64,000 bases of DNA from Bradyrhizobium sp. AZCC 1719 (lineage in GTDB: Bacteria; Pseudomonadota; Alphaproteobacteria; Rhizobiales; Xanthobacteraceae): the NCBI RefSeq assembly GCF_036924525.1, contig NZ_JAZHRU010000001.1, positions 2,509,001 through 2,573,000 on the forward strand, given 5' to 3'. Positions within the stretch are counted from its first letter, which is position 1; every line of letters starts with the position of its first letter. The translations under genes and the position numbers were made by a program. Positions 15,422-24,589 of this stretch are shown here, one piece after another. The notes below the pieces were generated by a model. The model was not told the DNA's origin, searched no databases, and was given only the letters and a program-made list of their open reading frames with translations.

Positions 15422-16446
15422 TACCGTTCCGTCAGCTTCAGTTCGATGCGGCGGTTGCGCTTGTAGGCGTCTTCGTTGGGGGCCGAATCGAGCGGCTGGA
15501 ATTCGGCAAAGCCGGCGGCGACCAGCCGCTGCGCGGGAACGCCGAGGAAAACCAGATATTGCACCACGGAGATGGCGCGCGCCGACGACAATTCCCAGTT
15601 CGACTTGAACAGCGGCGAGTTGATCGGCCGCATGTCGGTGTGGCCGTCGACCCGCAGCACCCAGCCGATCTCGCTCGGTATCTGCTTGTCGAGATCGATC
15701 AGCGCAGTGGCGAGTTTGTCGAGTTCGGAGCGGCCCTCGGGGAGCAGCACCGCCTGGCCGGTATCGAAGAACACTTCCGACTGGAATACGAAGCGGTCGC
15801 CGACGATGCGGATATCGGGGCGATTGCCCAGAATGGCGCGCAGGCGACCGAAGAATTCCGAACGGTAGCGCGACAATTCCTGCACGCGTTGCGCCAGCGC
15901 GACGTTCAGGCGCTGGCCGAGATCGGCAATCCGTCCCTGGGATTCCTTGTCGCGCTTTTCGGAGGCTTCCAGCGCTTCCTCGAGCGCCGCAAGCTGGCGG
16001 CGCAGCGCGCTGATCTGCTGGTTCAGCACCTCGATCTGGGCGAGCGCGCGCGAGGTCACCGCCTTTTCGGATTCGAGCGCCTTGTTGAGCTCGTTGGCGC
16101 GGCCCTGGGCGTCGCCGGCACCGCTCAACCCATCGTAAAGCCCCTTGATGCGGTCGCGTTCGCCTTCCGCGGCGGCGAGGCCGGCGCGCAATTGCGCGAG
16201 CTGGTCGTCGAGCGTGATCTTGCCGAGCTTTTCCAGCGACAGCAGGTCGTTCAACTGTGCGATCTTGGCGTTGAGTTGTTCGAGCGCCTTGTCCTTGCCG
16301 GTGACCTCCTGCGACAGGAAGAATTGCACCACCAAAAACACCGACAGCAGGAACACGATCGACAGCACCAGCGTCGACAGCGCATCGACGAAGCCTGGCC
16401 AGTAGTTGAAGCCGGATTCACTGCGGCGTGCACGGGCGAGGGCCAT
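15421..16446 (-). CDS. MotB-like OmpA-domain protein (peptidoglycan-binding stator-type subunit)
   Basis: The 341-residue protein has one N-terminal TM helix (residues about 20-45, preceded by FVDALSTL), a long periplasmic coiled coil (about 50-200) and a C-terminal OmpA/MotB domain with VDGHTDMRPI and NRRIELKL, which binds peptidoglycan. Paired with the MotA/TolQ-like gene upstream, it should form an inner-membrane, ion-driven complex anchored to the cell wall. The first helix has an FVDAL Asp in the region where MotB carries its proton-binding Asp. No flagellar genes are near, so its job is unknown. Confidence 0.87.
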   Translation of the reverse strand: MALARARRSESGFNYWPGFVDALSTLVLSIVFLLSVFLVVQFFLSQEVTGKDKALEQLNAKIAQLNDLLSLEKLGKITLDDQLAQLRAGLAAAEGERDRIKGLYDGLSGAGDAQGRANELNKALESEKAVTSRALAQIEVLNQQISALRRQLAALEEALEASEKRDKESQGRIADLGQRLNVALAQRVQELSRYRSEFFGRLRAILGNRPDIRIVGDRFVFQSEVFFDTGQAVLLPEGRSELDKLATALIDLDKQIPSEIGWVLRVDGHTDMRPINSPLFKSNWELSSARAISVVQYLVFLGVPAQRLVAAGFAEFQPLDSAPNEDAYKRNRRIELKLTER

Positions 16447-16463
16447 TTATTGTCTCCGATATC

Positions 16464-16610
16464 TGTCCCGGACGCGGCGCAGCGTGTAAACGCTGCGCCG
16501 CAGAGCCGGGACCTATTCGTGTTGGGTCCCGGCTCTGCGTCGCATCACCATAGCGTGTCGAAGACGCGCGTAAACGCGCTTTCGCGTGCTGCGCCGCGTC
16601 CGAGACACGA
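16464..16610. repeat. Dispersed palindromic repeat, family B, copy 2
   Basis: GTCCCGGACGCGGCGCAGCG begins the left arm and GCCGCGTCCGAGACACGA ends the right arm. Internal hairpins include CGCAGAGCCGGGACC against GGGTCCCGGCTCTGCG, an almost perfect 15-bp pair. It lies exactly between the stops and starts of the MotA-like and MotB-like genes, so it would form a stem-loop within their mRNA. Confidence 0.85.
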
Positions 16611-16620
16611 ACTTTCCACT

Positions 16621-17616
16621 TCAGCTCTTCTCGGGCTGCCTGGCGATCCGCTCCAGAAGCTTCTTGATCTCGCGGTTTTGTTCGCCCTGGCCGTCGGCCC
16701 ATTCGCGGATCATCTGCTGCTCGGTGCGCATATGCGCAACCAGGCCCTGGATCGCCTCGGCCAGATTGGCCATCGCCGCCGTGGTGTTGCGGCTGCCGCC
16801 GCTCTCTTCCACCACTGCGCGGATACGTTCCATCGCATGCTGCAGTTCGCCGCCGATCCCGGAACTGCCATCGCCATATTCGCGCACGGTGGAGGCGAGC
16901 CAGTCTTCAAGGTCGGTATAGAAGCGGTTCTGCGCCTGGCTCGACTGCAGGTCCAAAAAGCCCAGGATCAGGGAGCCCGCGAGGCCGAACAGCGAGGACG
17001 AGAACGAAATGCCCATGCCGCCGAGTGGCGCGGCCAATCCCTCCTTCAGGGTGTCGAACAGCGAGCCGGCATCGCCGCCGACCTTCAAGCCGTCGATCAC
17101 CTTGCCGACGGAACCGACGGTTTCGATCAGGCCCCAGAAGGTGCCGAGCAGGCCGAGGAAGACCAGCAAGCCCGTCATGTAGCGGGAAATATCACGGGCT
17201 TCGTCCAGCCGTGTCGCGATCGAATCCAGCAAGTGCCGCATGGTCTGCTGCGAGATGCTCATGCGCCCCGAGCGCTCGCCGCCGAGGATCGCCGCCATCG
17301 GCGCCAGCAGCTTCGGGCGCCGGTCGATCGCGAGCCCCGGATCGGCGATGCGGAAATTGTTGACCCAGGCCACTTCCGGATAGAGCCGAACCACCTGCCG
17401 GAACGACAGGATGATGCCGATCAGGAGCACCCCGCCGATCAGCGCGTTAAGGCCAGGATTGGCAAAGAACGCCACGATGATCTGCTTGTAGAGCACGACC
17501 ATGACCAGCGCGCATAGCACCAGGAACACGAGCATCCGCACCAGGAAAATTCGTGGTGAGGACAGTTTGCTCAGCTCGATCTCCATTTCGGAGCGGGAGG
17601 AGGGGCCTGAAGGCAT
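16621..17616 (-). CDS. MotA/TolQ/ExbB-type proton channel protein
   Basis: The 331-residue protein has four predicted TM helices (about residues 25-45, 55-75, 145-165, 190-215) and the MotA/TolQ/ExbB core (GLLVFLGLLGTFWGLIETVG, and PLGGMGISFSSSLFGLAGSL). A 110-residue cytoplasmic tail follows, partly coiled coil. It would form the ring through which ions flow in a complex with the downstream OmpA-domain protein. Alternative start: ATG at 17586. The family is clear; the driven process is unknown. Not Zorya: no nuclease or helicase partner is present. Confidence 0.88.
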   Translation of the reverse strand: MPSGPSSRSEMEIELSKLSSPRIFLVRMLVFLVLCALVMVVLYKQIIVAFFANPGLNALIGGVLLIGIILSFRQVVRLYPEVAWVNNFRIADPGLAIDRRPKLLAPMAAILGGERSGRMSISQQTMRHLLDSIATRLDEARDISRYMTGLLVFLGLLGTFWGLIETVGSVGKVIDGLKVGGDAGSLFDTLKEGLAAPLGGMGISFSSSLFGLAGSLILGFLDLQSSQAQNRFYTDLEDWLASTVREYGDGSSGIGGELQHAMERIRAVVEESGGSRNTTAAMANLAEAIQGLVAHMRTEQQMIREWADGQGEQNREIKKLLERIARQPEKS

Positions 17617-17980
17617 TTGCGGGGTGTCATCCGGTTACGAAAAGGCGCGCTGGCGGCCAATATGGCACAGCGGGCTGGAGAAAAAAGCTGGCAAGCCGCG
17701 ATTTCGGGCCGACGGTGGTGGAACCTCTTCCCGAAACCCGGCTTTGACATCAGCGTATTTTGGAACGGTTCGATGTCCAACCGGGATTTTCCATGACGCT
17801 CTTATATCCGGAGGCGTGGGTGCACCGCCCAGCGCCCGGCAGTGGCGCTATCGCGACTGCCGGTTGCGCACCAGCCCATTCTTCCCGGCGCCACCGACAT
17901 GATCCACCCGGAGGGTCGCGTTAGCCCATAGCGGGGACCGGTTCTTGAAAAGGATCGTGCCAAAAAGGGAGGGAGTGGTC
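17617..17980. other. Intergenic region between MotA-like and methyltransferase genes
   Basis: These 364 bases contain no reading frame that I can support. They must hold both divergent promoters. A ribosome site (GGGAGGG) lies just upstream of the methyltransferase start at 17981. No palindrome of families A-C is present. Confidence 0.6.
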
Positions 17981-19006
17981 ATGAGCTTCGTCTCCACGAT
18001 CATGGGCACCGCCGAGCGGGTGCCGCTGCCCGACGTCATTGTCCGGGCCGCAATCCACCAGCTCTGCTCACGCACCGCCACGAAGCTCGCCACCGGAAAT
18101 GCAGAAAGCGATGCCTGGCTCGCCGACGAAATGGCGGCACGCGCCATCGAATATGCCGACGCGCTCGATATCCAGCATTACGAGGTGCCGGCCGCTTTCT
18201 TTGCCCGCGTGCTCGGTCCCAACCGGAAATATTCCTGCTGCTTCTACCGCGAAGCGGCGTCGACCCTGCAGGAGGCCGAGGAAGAGGCGCTGCGCCAGAC
18301 GGTGGAGCATGCCGATCTGGCCGACGGGCAGTCGATCCTCGAACTCGGCTGCGGCTGGGGTTCGCTGTCGCTGTGGATGGCGCGGCAGTTCCCGCATTCG
18401 CAAGTTACCGCGGTCTCCAACTCGAACGCGCAGCGCGAATGTATTGAGGGCGAAGCCGCAAAGCGTGGTCTGGCCAATCTGCGCATTGTCACGTCAGACG
18501 TGAACCTGTTCGCACCGGAAGCGCGATACGACCGCATCCTCGCGATCGAGATCTTCGAACATATGATGAACTGGCGCGAACTGATGATGCGTCTGCGCGT
18601 ATGGCTGAAGCCCGATGGCCGCTTCTTCCTGCACATCTTCACCCACCGCTCCGGCGCCCATCTGTTCGATCGCGCCGATGGCGAGGACTGGATCGCGCGG
18701 CATTTCTTTACCGGCGGCGTGATGCCGAGCCATCACCTGATCCGGCAATATGCCGACCTGTTCGGGGTCGAAAAGGAATGGCGCTGGAGCGGCATGCATT
18801 ATCAGCGCACCGCGCAGGACTGGCTGGCGAATTTCGACCGACATCGCGACGAAATCGAGCGCGTGCTTCGCAAGGTCTATGGCGGCGAGACCGCGCTGTG
18901 GATGCGGCGCTGGCGCTGGTTCCTGCTCGCCACCGCAGGCCTGTTCGGTTACGCCGGTGGCAGCGAGTGGGGCATCAGCCATTACCGGCTCAAGGCGGCG
19001 GCTTAG
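17981..19006 (+). CDS. SAM-dependent methyltransferase, cyclopropane-fatty-acid synthase family
   Basis: The 341-residue protein carries the SAM-binding motif LELGCGWGSLSLW and the CFA-synthase-like surroundings YEVPAAFFARVLGPNRKYSCCFY, AIEIFEHMMNW, and MHYQRTAQDWLANFD. It is shorter than typical E. coli-type CFA synthase (about 380) and ends with a hydrophobic, Trp/Arg-rich helix. It may methylate or cyclopropanate membrane lipids; substrate not certain. Start: ATG at 17981 with GGGAGGG upstream; an in-frame TTG at 17945 is less likely. Confidence 0.85.
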   Translation: MSFVSTIMGTAERVPLPDVIVRAAIHQLCSRTATKLATGNAESDAWLADEMAARAIEYADALDIQHYEVPAAFFARVLGPNRKYSCCFYREAASTLQEAEEEALRQTVEHADLADGQSILELGCGWGSLSLWMARQFPHSQVTAVSNSNAQRECIEGEAAKRGLANLRIVTSDVNLFAPEARYDRILAIEIFEHMMNWRELMMRLRVWLKPDGRFFLHIFTHRSGAHLFDRADGEDWIARHFFTGGVMPSHHLIRQYADLFGVEKEWRWSGMHYQRTAQDWLANFDRHRDEIERVLRKVYGGETALWMRRWRWFLLATAGLFGYAGGSEWGISHYRLKAAA

Positions 19007-19317
19007 CCCGGCGTTAACTGATTCGTGCCGGATGCCTCCCGCGCGGTCATCTGCTGCAATCATATGCAGCGAAACGGCGTATTCCCGGCCGTCTGTTTCC
19101 GACCCAAGCGCAATGGAACCGTCTCACAATCAAGTGAGTCCGGAAAAATCGGCGGTAATTCAGTGTGATAGCGTTATGTGACATTGGGCCGCCGCGAAAC
19201 CGTATTGCGTCGCAGCACCCTGTCCCTATCCTATCTTCCATCAACCGTGAGTTCCCAAGACTACTTACGACAACGTCGCGAATGCTCAATTCGCGCCCTC
19301 CAACCTGAACTGGGGCA
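19007..19317. promoter_or_regulatory. Upstream region of the RND efflux operon
   Basis: No supportable gene in 311 bases. It contains a 7-bp perfect inverted repeat, CGCGAAT-GCTCA-ATTCGCG, at 19277-19295, 23 bases before the adaptor start codon. That position suits a repressor site or a leader hairpin. No local TetR-type regulator gene is adjacent, so if a repressor exists it is encoded elsewhere. Confidence 0.4.
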
Positions 19318-20532
19318 ATGCTTTCAATGTCCGGACTACGAACGCAATCGGCATGCATCATTGTGATGTTGACTGCGATGGCGCCGCTTTTGGCTGGCTG
19401 CAATGAACCGATCGCCGCGACCGCAGCGGCAAAGCCGCCCGAGCCTGAAGTGGGCACTTTCACCGTCAGATCTCAGGCCCGCGCCATCATTCGTGAGTTG
19501 CCCGGCCGAATCGCACCCACTCGGGTGTCGGAAGTCCGTGCGCGGGTTTCGGGCATCGTCGTCGAGCGCCTGTTCCAGCAGGGCACCGAGGTGAAGGCCG
19601 GCGATCCGCTGTACCGGATCGACCCCAAGCCGTTCGAAGTGGAACTGCAGGCGAGCGAAGCCGCGCTGGACAAGGCGGAAGCTGCGCTCGATCTCGCCAC
19701 CCAGCACGCCCGGCGCATTGCGACGCTGACCAGCCAGCGCGCGGCGCCTGAGGCCGAGAACGAAAAGGCCATCGCAGCCCAACGCCAGGCTGAGGCTGAA
19801 GTTGGCAGCCGCAGGGCCGATGTCGCCCGCGCGAAACTCAATCTCGACTATGCAACAATCCGTGCGCCAATCAGCGGCGTCGTCGGCGCCGCGTTGGTGA
19901 GCGAAGGCGCCCTGGTGGTGCAGAACGAAACCACAAGCCTCGCCACGATCCAGCAACTCGATCCAATCTACGCCGACTTCACCCAATCGATCGCAGAGAT
20001 GAACAAGCTGCGCCGTGCGCTCGAAAGCGGCGACCTCGACCGGATCGCGCCCGACGTGGCCAAGGTCCGCCTCGTGCTCGACGATGGTCCGGTCTATCCG
20101 ATCCCCGGCAAGCTTCTGTTCTCCGATGCCAAGGTCGACGCCTATACTGGGCAGGTCACGCTGCGCGGACAGTTTCCGAATCCGAATCGCGAACTGCTGC
20201 CCGGCATGTATGTCCGCGTCCTGATCGAACAGGGCATCGATTCCGATGCCATGGCCGTGCCGCAGCAGGCGATCCAGCGCGATGCCAGCGGCGGCAGCGA
20301 GGTCTTCGTGGTCAAGGACGACGGCCGCGTCGCGACGCAGCCGGTCCGCACCGGCCCGATGCAGGACGGCCTGTGGCTGATCAGCGATGGCCTCAAGGAG
20401 GGCGACCGCGTCATCGTCGACGGGTTCCAGAAGTTTGTTGCCGGCGACAAGGTCAAGGCGAAGGCGTGGATCGATGCGGATGCCTCGGTTGGGACGATAC
20501 CGGCAGCACCGGCAGCGCAAGCGTCCCGCTGA
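19318..20532 (+). CDS. RND efflux periplasmic adaptor (AcrA/MexA-type lipoprotein)
   Basis: The 404-residue membrane-fusion protein links an inner-membrane RND pump to an outer-membrane channel. The N-terminus has a lipoprotein signal with lipobox LLAGC. Next come a lipoyl half-motif (VRARVSGIVVERLFQQGTEV), a coiled-coil hairpin (residues about 110-170), the second lipoyl half (LDYATIRAPISGVVGAALVS) and beta-barrel and membrane-proximal domains. It ends 9 bases before the pump gene, so the two form an operon. Start either at 19318 or at the next ATG, 19327. Confidence 0.94.
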   Translation: MLSMSGLRTQSACIIVMLTAMAPLLAGCNEPIAATAAAKPPEPEVGTFTVRSQARAIIRELPGRIAPTRVSEVRARVSGIVVERLFQQGTEVKAGDPLYRIDPKPFEVELQASEAALDKAEAALDLATQHARRIATLTSQRAAPEAENEKAIAAQRQAEAEVGSRRADVARAKLNLDYATIRAPISGVVGAALVSEGALVVQNETTSLATIQQLDPIYADFTQSIAEMNKLRRALESGDLDRIAPDVAKVRLVLDDGPVYPIPGKLLFSDAKVDAYTGQVTLRGQFPNPNRELLPGMYVRVLIEQGIDSDAMAVPQQAIQRDASGGSEVFVVKDDGRVATQPVRTGPMQDGLWLISDGLKEGDRVIVDGFQKFVAGDKVKAKAWIDADASVGTIPAAPAAQASR

Positions 20533-20541
20533 GACCGGGAC

Positions 20542-23500
20542 ATGCCCTCCTTCTTCATTGACCGGCCGATCTTCGCCTGGGTGGTCGCGCTTTTCATCTG
20601 CCTGATCGGCGCGATCTCGATCCCGTTGCTGGCGGTCGCGCAATATCCGATCATCGCACCGCCCTCGATTTCGATCTCGACCAGCTATCCCGGCGCGTCG
20701 CCGGAGAACCTCTACAACAGCGTCACGCGGCTGATCGAGGAGGAGCTCAACGGCGCCTCCGGCATCCTCAACTTCGAATCTACCTCCGACTCGCTGGGGC
20801 AGGTCGAGATCATCGCCAACTTCGTGCCCGGCACGGAGACGGGTGCGGCGTCGGTCGAAGTGCAGAACCGACTCAAGCGCGTCGAGGCGCGGCTTCCGCG
20901 CGCGGTGATCCAGCAGGGCATCCTGGTCGAGGAGGCCTCCTCTGCCGTGCTGCAGATCATTACGCTGAATTCGTCCGACGGCTCGCTCGACGAAATCGGC
21001 CTCGGCGATTTCATGATCCGCAACGTGCTCGGCGAGATCAGGCGCATTCCCGGCGTCGGCCGCGCCACGCTCTATTCCACCGAACGTTCGCTGCGGATCT
21101 GGGTCGATCCGGCCAAGCTGGTCGGCTACGGCCTCACTGCCGACGACGTCAACAAGGCGATCTCGGCGCAGAATGCCCAGGTCGCCTCGGGCAGCGTCGG
21201 CGCCGAGCCGAGCACGCCGGAGCAGAGGATTTCCGCGCTGGTGCTGGTCAAGGGTCAGCTCTCATCGCCGGATGAATTCGGCGCCATCACGCTGCGCGCC
21301 AATCCGGATGGATCGACGGTGCGGCTGCGCGACGTCGCCCGCATCGAGATTGGCGGCTTGAGCTACCAGTTCAACACGCGGCTCAACGGCAAGCCGACGG
21401 CGGGCCTTTCGGTGCTGCTGTCGCCGACCGGCAACGCGCTCGCCACCGCGAGCGCTGTCGAAGCCAAGATGCAGGAATTGTCAAAATTCTTTCCGGCCAA
21501 TATCGGCTACGAAATCCCCTACAACATCACGCCCGTCGTCAAGGCCTCGATCAACAAGGTGTTGATGACGCTGGTGGAAGCGGTGGTGCTGGTCTTCATC
21601 GTGATGTTCCTGTTCCTGCAGAACATCCGCTACACCATCATCCCGACCATTGTGGTGCCGGTGGCGCTGCTCGGCACCTGTGCGACGCTGATGGCGGCCG
21701 GCTATTCCATCAACATGCTGACCATGTTCGGCATGGTTCTGGCGGTCGGCATTCTCGTCGACGATGCCATCGTCGTGGTCGAGAACGTCGAGCGGATCAT
21801 GGCGGAAGAGGGCCTGCCGCCGAAGGAAGCGACCCGCAAGGCGATGTCGCAGATCACCAGCGCCATCATCGGCATCACGCTGGTGCTGATGGCCGTGTTC
21901 GTGCCGATGGCGTTCTTCCCGGGTTCGGTCGGCATCATCTATCGCCAGTTCTCGGTCACCATGATCTCGGCCATCGCTTTCTCCGCGCTGTTGGCGCTTT
22001 CGCTGACGCCGGCGCTGTGCGCGACGCTGTTGAAGCCGGTCGAGGCCGGCCACGGCCATGCGCGCAAGGGCGTGTTCGGCTGGTTCAACCGCGTGCTCGA
22101 GACGAGCCGTGGCGGCTATTCGCGCACCGTGCAGGGCTCGCTGAAGCGCACCGGGCGTTTGATGCTGATCTACGCCGCGCTGCTCATCGGCCTCGGCTGG
22201 GCCTTTGTCCGGCTGCCGGGCGGCTTCCTGCCGGTCGACGACCAGGGCTTCATCACGACGGACGTGCAGACGCCGTCCGACTCCTCCTACGCCCGAACCG
22301 AAGCGGCGGTCCAGGCCGTGGAGAAGTATCTGCTCAATCGCGCCGGCGTCGAGGACGTCACGTTCCTCACTGGCTTCAGCTTCCTCGGCCAGGGCATGAA
22401 CACGGCCCAAGCCTTCATCACGCTGAGGGACTGGTCGGAACGGGGCAAAAAGGATTCCGCCGCCGCGATCGTCGCCGACGTCAACCGCGAGCTCTCGTCG
22501 ATCCGCGACGCCAGGATCTCCGCGCTGCAGCCGCCGCCGATCGACAATCTCGGCAATTCCTCCGGCTTCTCGTTCCGCCTGCAGGACCGCGGCCAGAAGG
22601 GCTATCCGGCGCTGGTCGCCGCATCCGACCGGCTGATCGCTGAAGCCAACGCCAGCCCCATCCTGCAGAAGGTCTATGTCGAGGGCCTGCCGCCGGCGCC
22701 GCAGGTCAATCTTATGATCGACCGCGAAAAAGCCGGCGCGTTCGGCGTCACCTTCGAGGACATCAACCAGACGATTTCGACCAATCTCGGCTCGAACTAT
22801 ATCAACGACTTTCCGAACCGCGGCAGGATGCAGCGCGTGATCGTGCAGGCCGACCGCGCCAGCCGCATGAACGCCGACGACATCCTCAACTACAACGTCA
22901 AGAACAGCCGCGGTCAGTTGGTGCCGTTCTCCGCTTTCGCCACGGTCCAGTGGTCGAAGGGGCCGACCCAGATCGCGGGCTTCAACTATTATCCCGCCGT
23001 GCGAATCTCAGGCGAAGCCAAGCCCGGCTTCACCTCCGGCGATGCCATCGCAGAGATGGAGCGGCTGGCCAACAAGCTGCCGCGCGGCTTCGGTTTCGAA
23101 TGGACCGGCCAGTCGCTGCAGGAAAAGCTGTCGGGATCGCAGGCGCCGTTCCTGCTCGGCCTCTCGGTGCTGGTGGTGTTCCTGCTGCTTGCTGCGCTCT
23201 ATGAGAGCTGGACCATTCCGCTCGCGGTCTTGCTGACGGTGCCGCTCGGCATCTGCGGCGCGGTGATTGCCGCGACCATGCGGGGGCTACCGAACGACGT
23301 CTACTTCACCGTTGGCCTGATCACTATCATCGGCCTGGCGGCGAAAGACGCCATCCTCATCATCGAATTCGCCAAGGATCTGCGTGCGCAAGGTAAGCCG
23401 CTGATTGAAGCGACGGTCGAAGCCTGTTCGCTGCGCTTCCGCCCCATCCTGATGACGGGCTTGGCCTTCGTCTGCGGCGTGCTGCCGATGGCGATTGCGA

Positions 23501-23697
23501 CGGGAGCCGGCGGCGCCAGCCAGCAGGCGCTCGGCACCAGCGTGATGGGTGGCATGATCGCGGTCGTGATCCTGGCGCTGTTGATGGTGCCGGTGTTCTT
23601 CGTCTCGGTGCAGCGCGTGCTGGCGGGGGACCGGGAGAAGGTGGAGGAGGTGGCCGGAGCCGAGGTGGCTGGCCCGCCGGCGCCGGTGAAGTCATAG
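20542..23697 (+). CDS. RND multidrug efflux pump, HAE1 family (AcrB/MexB-type)
   Basis: The 1051-residue inner-membrane transporter has the full length and twelve-TM plan of hydrophobe/amphiphile RND pumps. It starts FFIDRPIFAWVVALFICLIG. The proton-relay residues are present: the Asp pair in VGILVDDAIVVVENV (TM4) and Lys in LAAKDAILIIEFAKD (TM10). It exports drugs or natural toxins from periplasm and membrane via proton antiport. No outer-membrane TolC-type gene follows, so the channel is probably shared. Confidence 0.95.
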   Translation: MPSFFIDRPIFAWVVALFICLIGAISIPLLAVAQYPIIAPPSISISTSYPGASPENLYNSVTRLIEEELNGASGILNFESTSDSLGQVEIIANFVPGTETGAASVEVQNRLKRVEARLPRAVIQQGILVEEASSAVLQIITLNSSDGSLDEIGLGDFMIRNVLGEIRRIPGVGRATLYSTERSLRIWVDPAKLVGYGLTADDVNKAISAQNAQVASGSVGAEPSTPEQRISALVLVKGQLSSPDEFGAITLRANPDGSTVRLRDVARIEIGGLSYQFNTRLNGKPTAGLSVLLSPTGNALATASAVEAKMQELSKFFPANIGYEIPYNITPVVKASINKVLMTLVEAVVLVFIVMFLFLQNIRYTIIPTIVVPVALLGTCATLMAAGYSINMLTMFGMVLAVGILVDDAIVVVENVERIMAEEGLPPKEATRKAMSQITSAIIGITLVLMAVFVPMAFFPGSVGIIYRQFSVTMISAIAFSALLALSLTPALCATLLKPVEAGHGHARKGVFGWFNRVLETSRGGYSRTVQGSLKRTGRLMLIYAALLIGLGWAFVRLPGGFLPVDDQGFITTDVQTPSDSSYARTEAAVQAVEKYLLNRAGVEDVTFLTGFSFLGQGMNTAQAFITLRDWSERGKKDSAAAIVADVNRELSSIRDARISALQPPPIDNLGNSSGFSFRLQDRGQKGYPALVAASDRLIAEANASPILQKVYVEGLPPAPQVNLMIDREKAGAFGVTFEDINQTISTNLGSNYINDFPNRGRMQRVIVQADRASRMNADDILNYNVKNSRGQLVPFSAFATVQWSKGPTQIAGFNYYPAVRISGEAKPGFTSGDAIAEMERLANKLPRGFGFEWTGQSLQEKLSGSQAPFLLGLSVLVVFLLLAALYESWTIPLAVLLTVPLGICGAVIAATMRGLPNDVYFTVGLITIIGLAAKDAILIIEFAKDLRAQGKPLIEATVEACSLRFRPILMTGLAFVCGVLPMAIATGAGGASQQALGTSVMGGMIAVVILALLMVPVFFVSVQRVLAGDREKVEEVAGAEVAGPPAPVKS

Positions 23698-24314
23698 ACG
23701 CTGTCATGCTCCGTGACCCCGAGACGCCAGGGCTTCGCCGGGACTTGCGGTCTCAGGCCGTCGAGAAACTTTAGCGTAGGCGGCGGCCGATGCATCCAGT
23801 CCGTGAACTCATAAAGTTGCCGGGCTGACGCCGCGCCAGAGTCCGCCATGCCCCGATAGCCGACGTGCTACTGCATAACAGCGAAACGACGCTATGGGCC
23901 ATGAACGGACGATGCCTTAACTGCCGCACTAGGGCCGTGGCAGACCGCCACCACAGGAAGGCTGGATCAACAGCAATCACTTGCCTTGCACACTTGCTTC
24001 GGCCTTATCGGGCTGACCGATCACCGCGTTGGATCAAGGCGAAGAACCCGAAGTCGCCGGACATGCACCGCGCCACCGCGCCACGAATGCGTTCTCATGA
24101 TCGGTGCTGCCACGTAGGGATCGTTGGTTCCAGGAATTCCTGACCCAAGATGGCATATCATCCGCCTAAGTTTCCAACCGAGCGTCAGACCGAGCAGCTG
24201 TTGGAGTTAGCCAAGCGTATCGGCAGCCCGACTCAACCTAGGAAAGGAGCCCTCGCAGAGGGTGTCCGCTGATTTCAGCTGACATTCGCAGCATGGCGTC
24301 CGGTTTGTCGTGTA
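23698..24314. other. Intergenic, mostly non-coding
   Basis: About 600 bases with only short frames. The single candidate is a 40-residue frame at 24150-24272, listed separately. GC is visibly lower than in the flanking pump gene. No known RNA, transposon end or palindrome of families A-C was seen. Confidence 0.5.
24150..24272 (+). CDS. Possible 40-residue peptide
   Basis: Frame beginning MAYHPPKFPTERQTEQLLEL, ending with a basic GALAEGVR. No convincing Shine-Dalgarno precedes it and no family is recognised. The amphipathic TEQLLELAKRIG segment is plausible for a real small protein, but chance cannot be excluded. Confidence 0.2.
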   Translation: MAYHPPKFPTERQTEQLLELAKRIGSPTQPRKGALAEGVR

Positions 24315-24533
24315 CTAGGTCCGCTTGCGCACGCCAGTGGAAACGGTCTCATGTGCACGCACCGGGGTGCAGGTCGTGATTACGAGCGCAAACCGGCTAC
24401 ACTGCCAGTCAGCGCCGAGCGCGGCGCTGGTGGGTGATGTCAGGTTGACCGACAGTAATGCCGCTACGCAGGCAAACATCACCCACGCCGCGATCAGCAC
24501 CGCTCCCTTGTGGGTCCTTGGGTGGGAAATCAT
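24315..24533 (-). CDS. Small putative exported protein
   Basis: A 72-residue product: basic N-terminus (MISHPRTHKG), a hydrophobic helix (AVLIAAWVMFACVAALLSV), then ADWQCSRFALVITTCTPV with two cysteines. This looks like a small secreted or membrane-anchored protein with one disulfide, a type frequent in bradyrhizobia. The ATG at 24533 is preferred over the earlier one because the signal segment starts there. Function unknown. It is near the 3' end of opgC and on the same strand. Confidence 0.5.
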   Translation of the reverse strand: MISHPRTHKGAVLIAAWVMFACVAALLSVNLTSPTSAALGADWQCSRFALVITTCTPVRAHETVSTGVRKRT

Positions 24534-24589
24534 GGCCTTGGCTCCTGTACGATGGTCGGAAGAAGAATAAGGGGCAGGCCCCACAGTCT

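Noticed and set aside
15421..17616. MotA/MotB-like pair as a Zorya anti-phage system
   Set aside because: ZorAB need partner ZorC/D/E proteins (helicase or nuclease). The neighbours are a GNAT enzyme and a lipid methyltransferase, and the domain plan is that of ordinary stator-like pairs.
23698..24314. tRNA or attachment site behind the efflux pump
   Set aside because: I looked for a cloverleaf and a CCA end near the low-GC boundary and found none.
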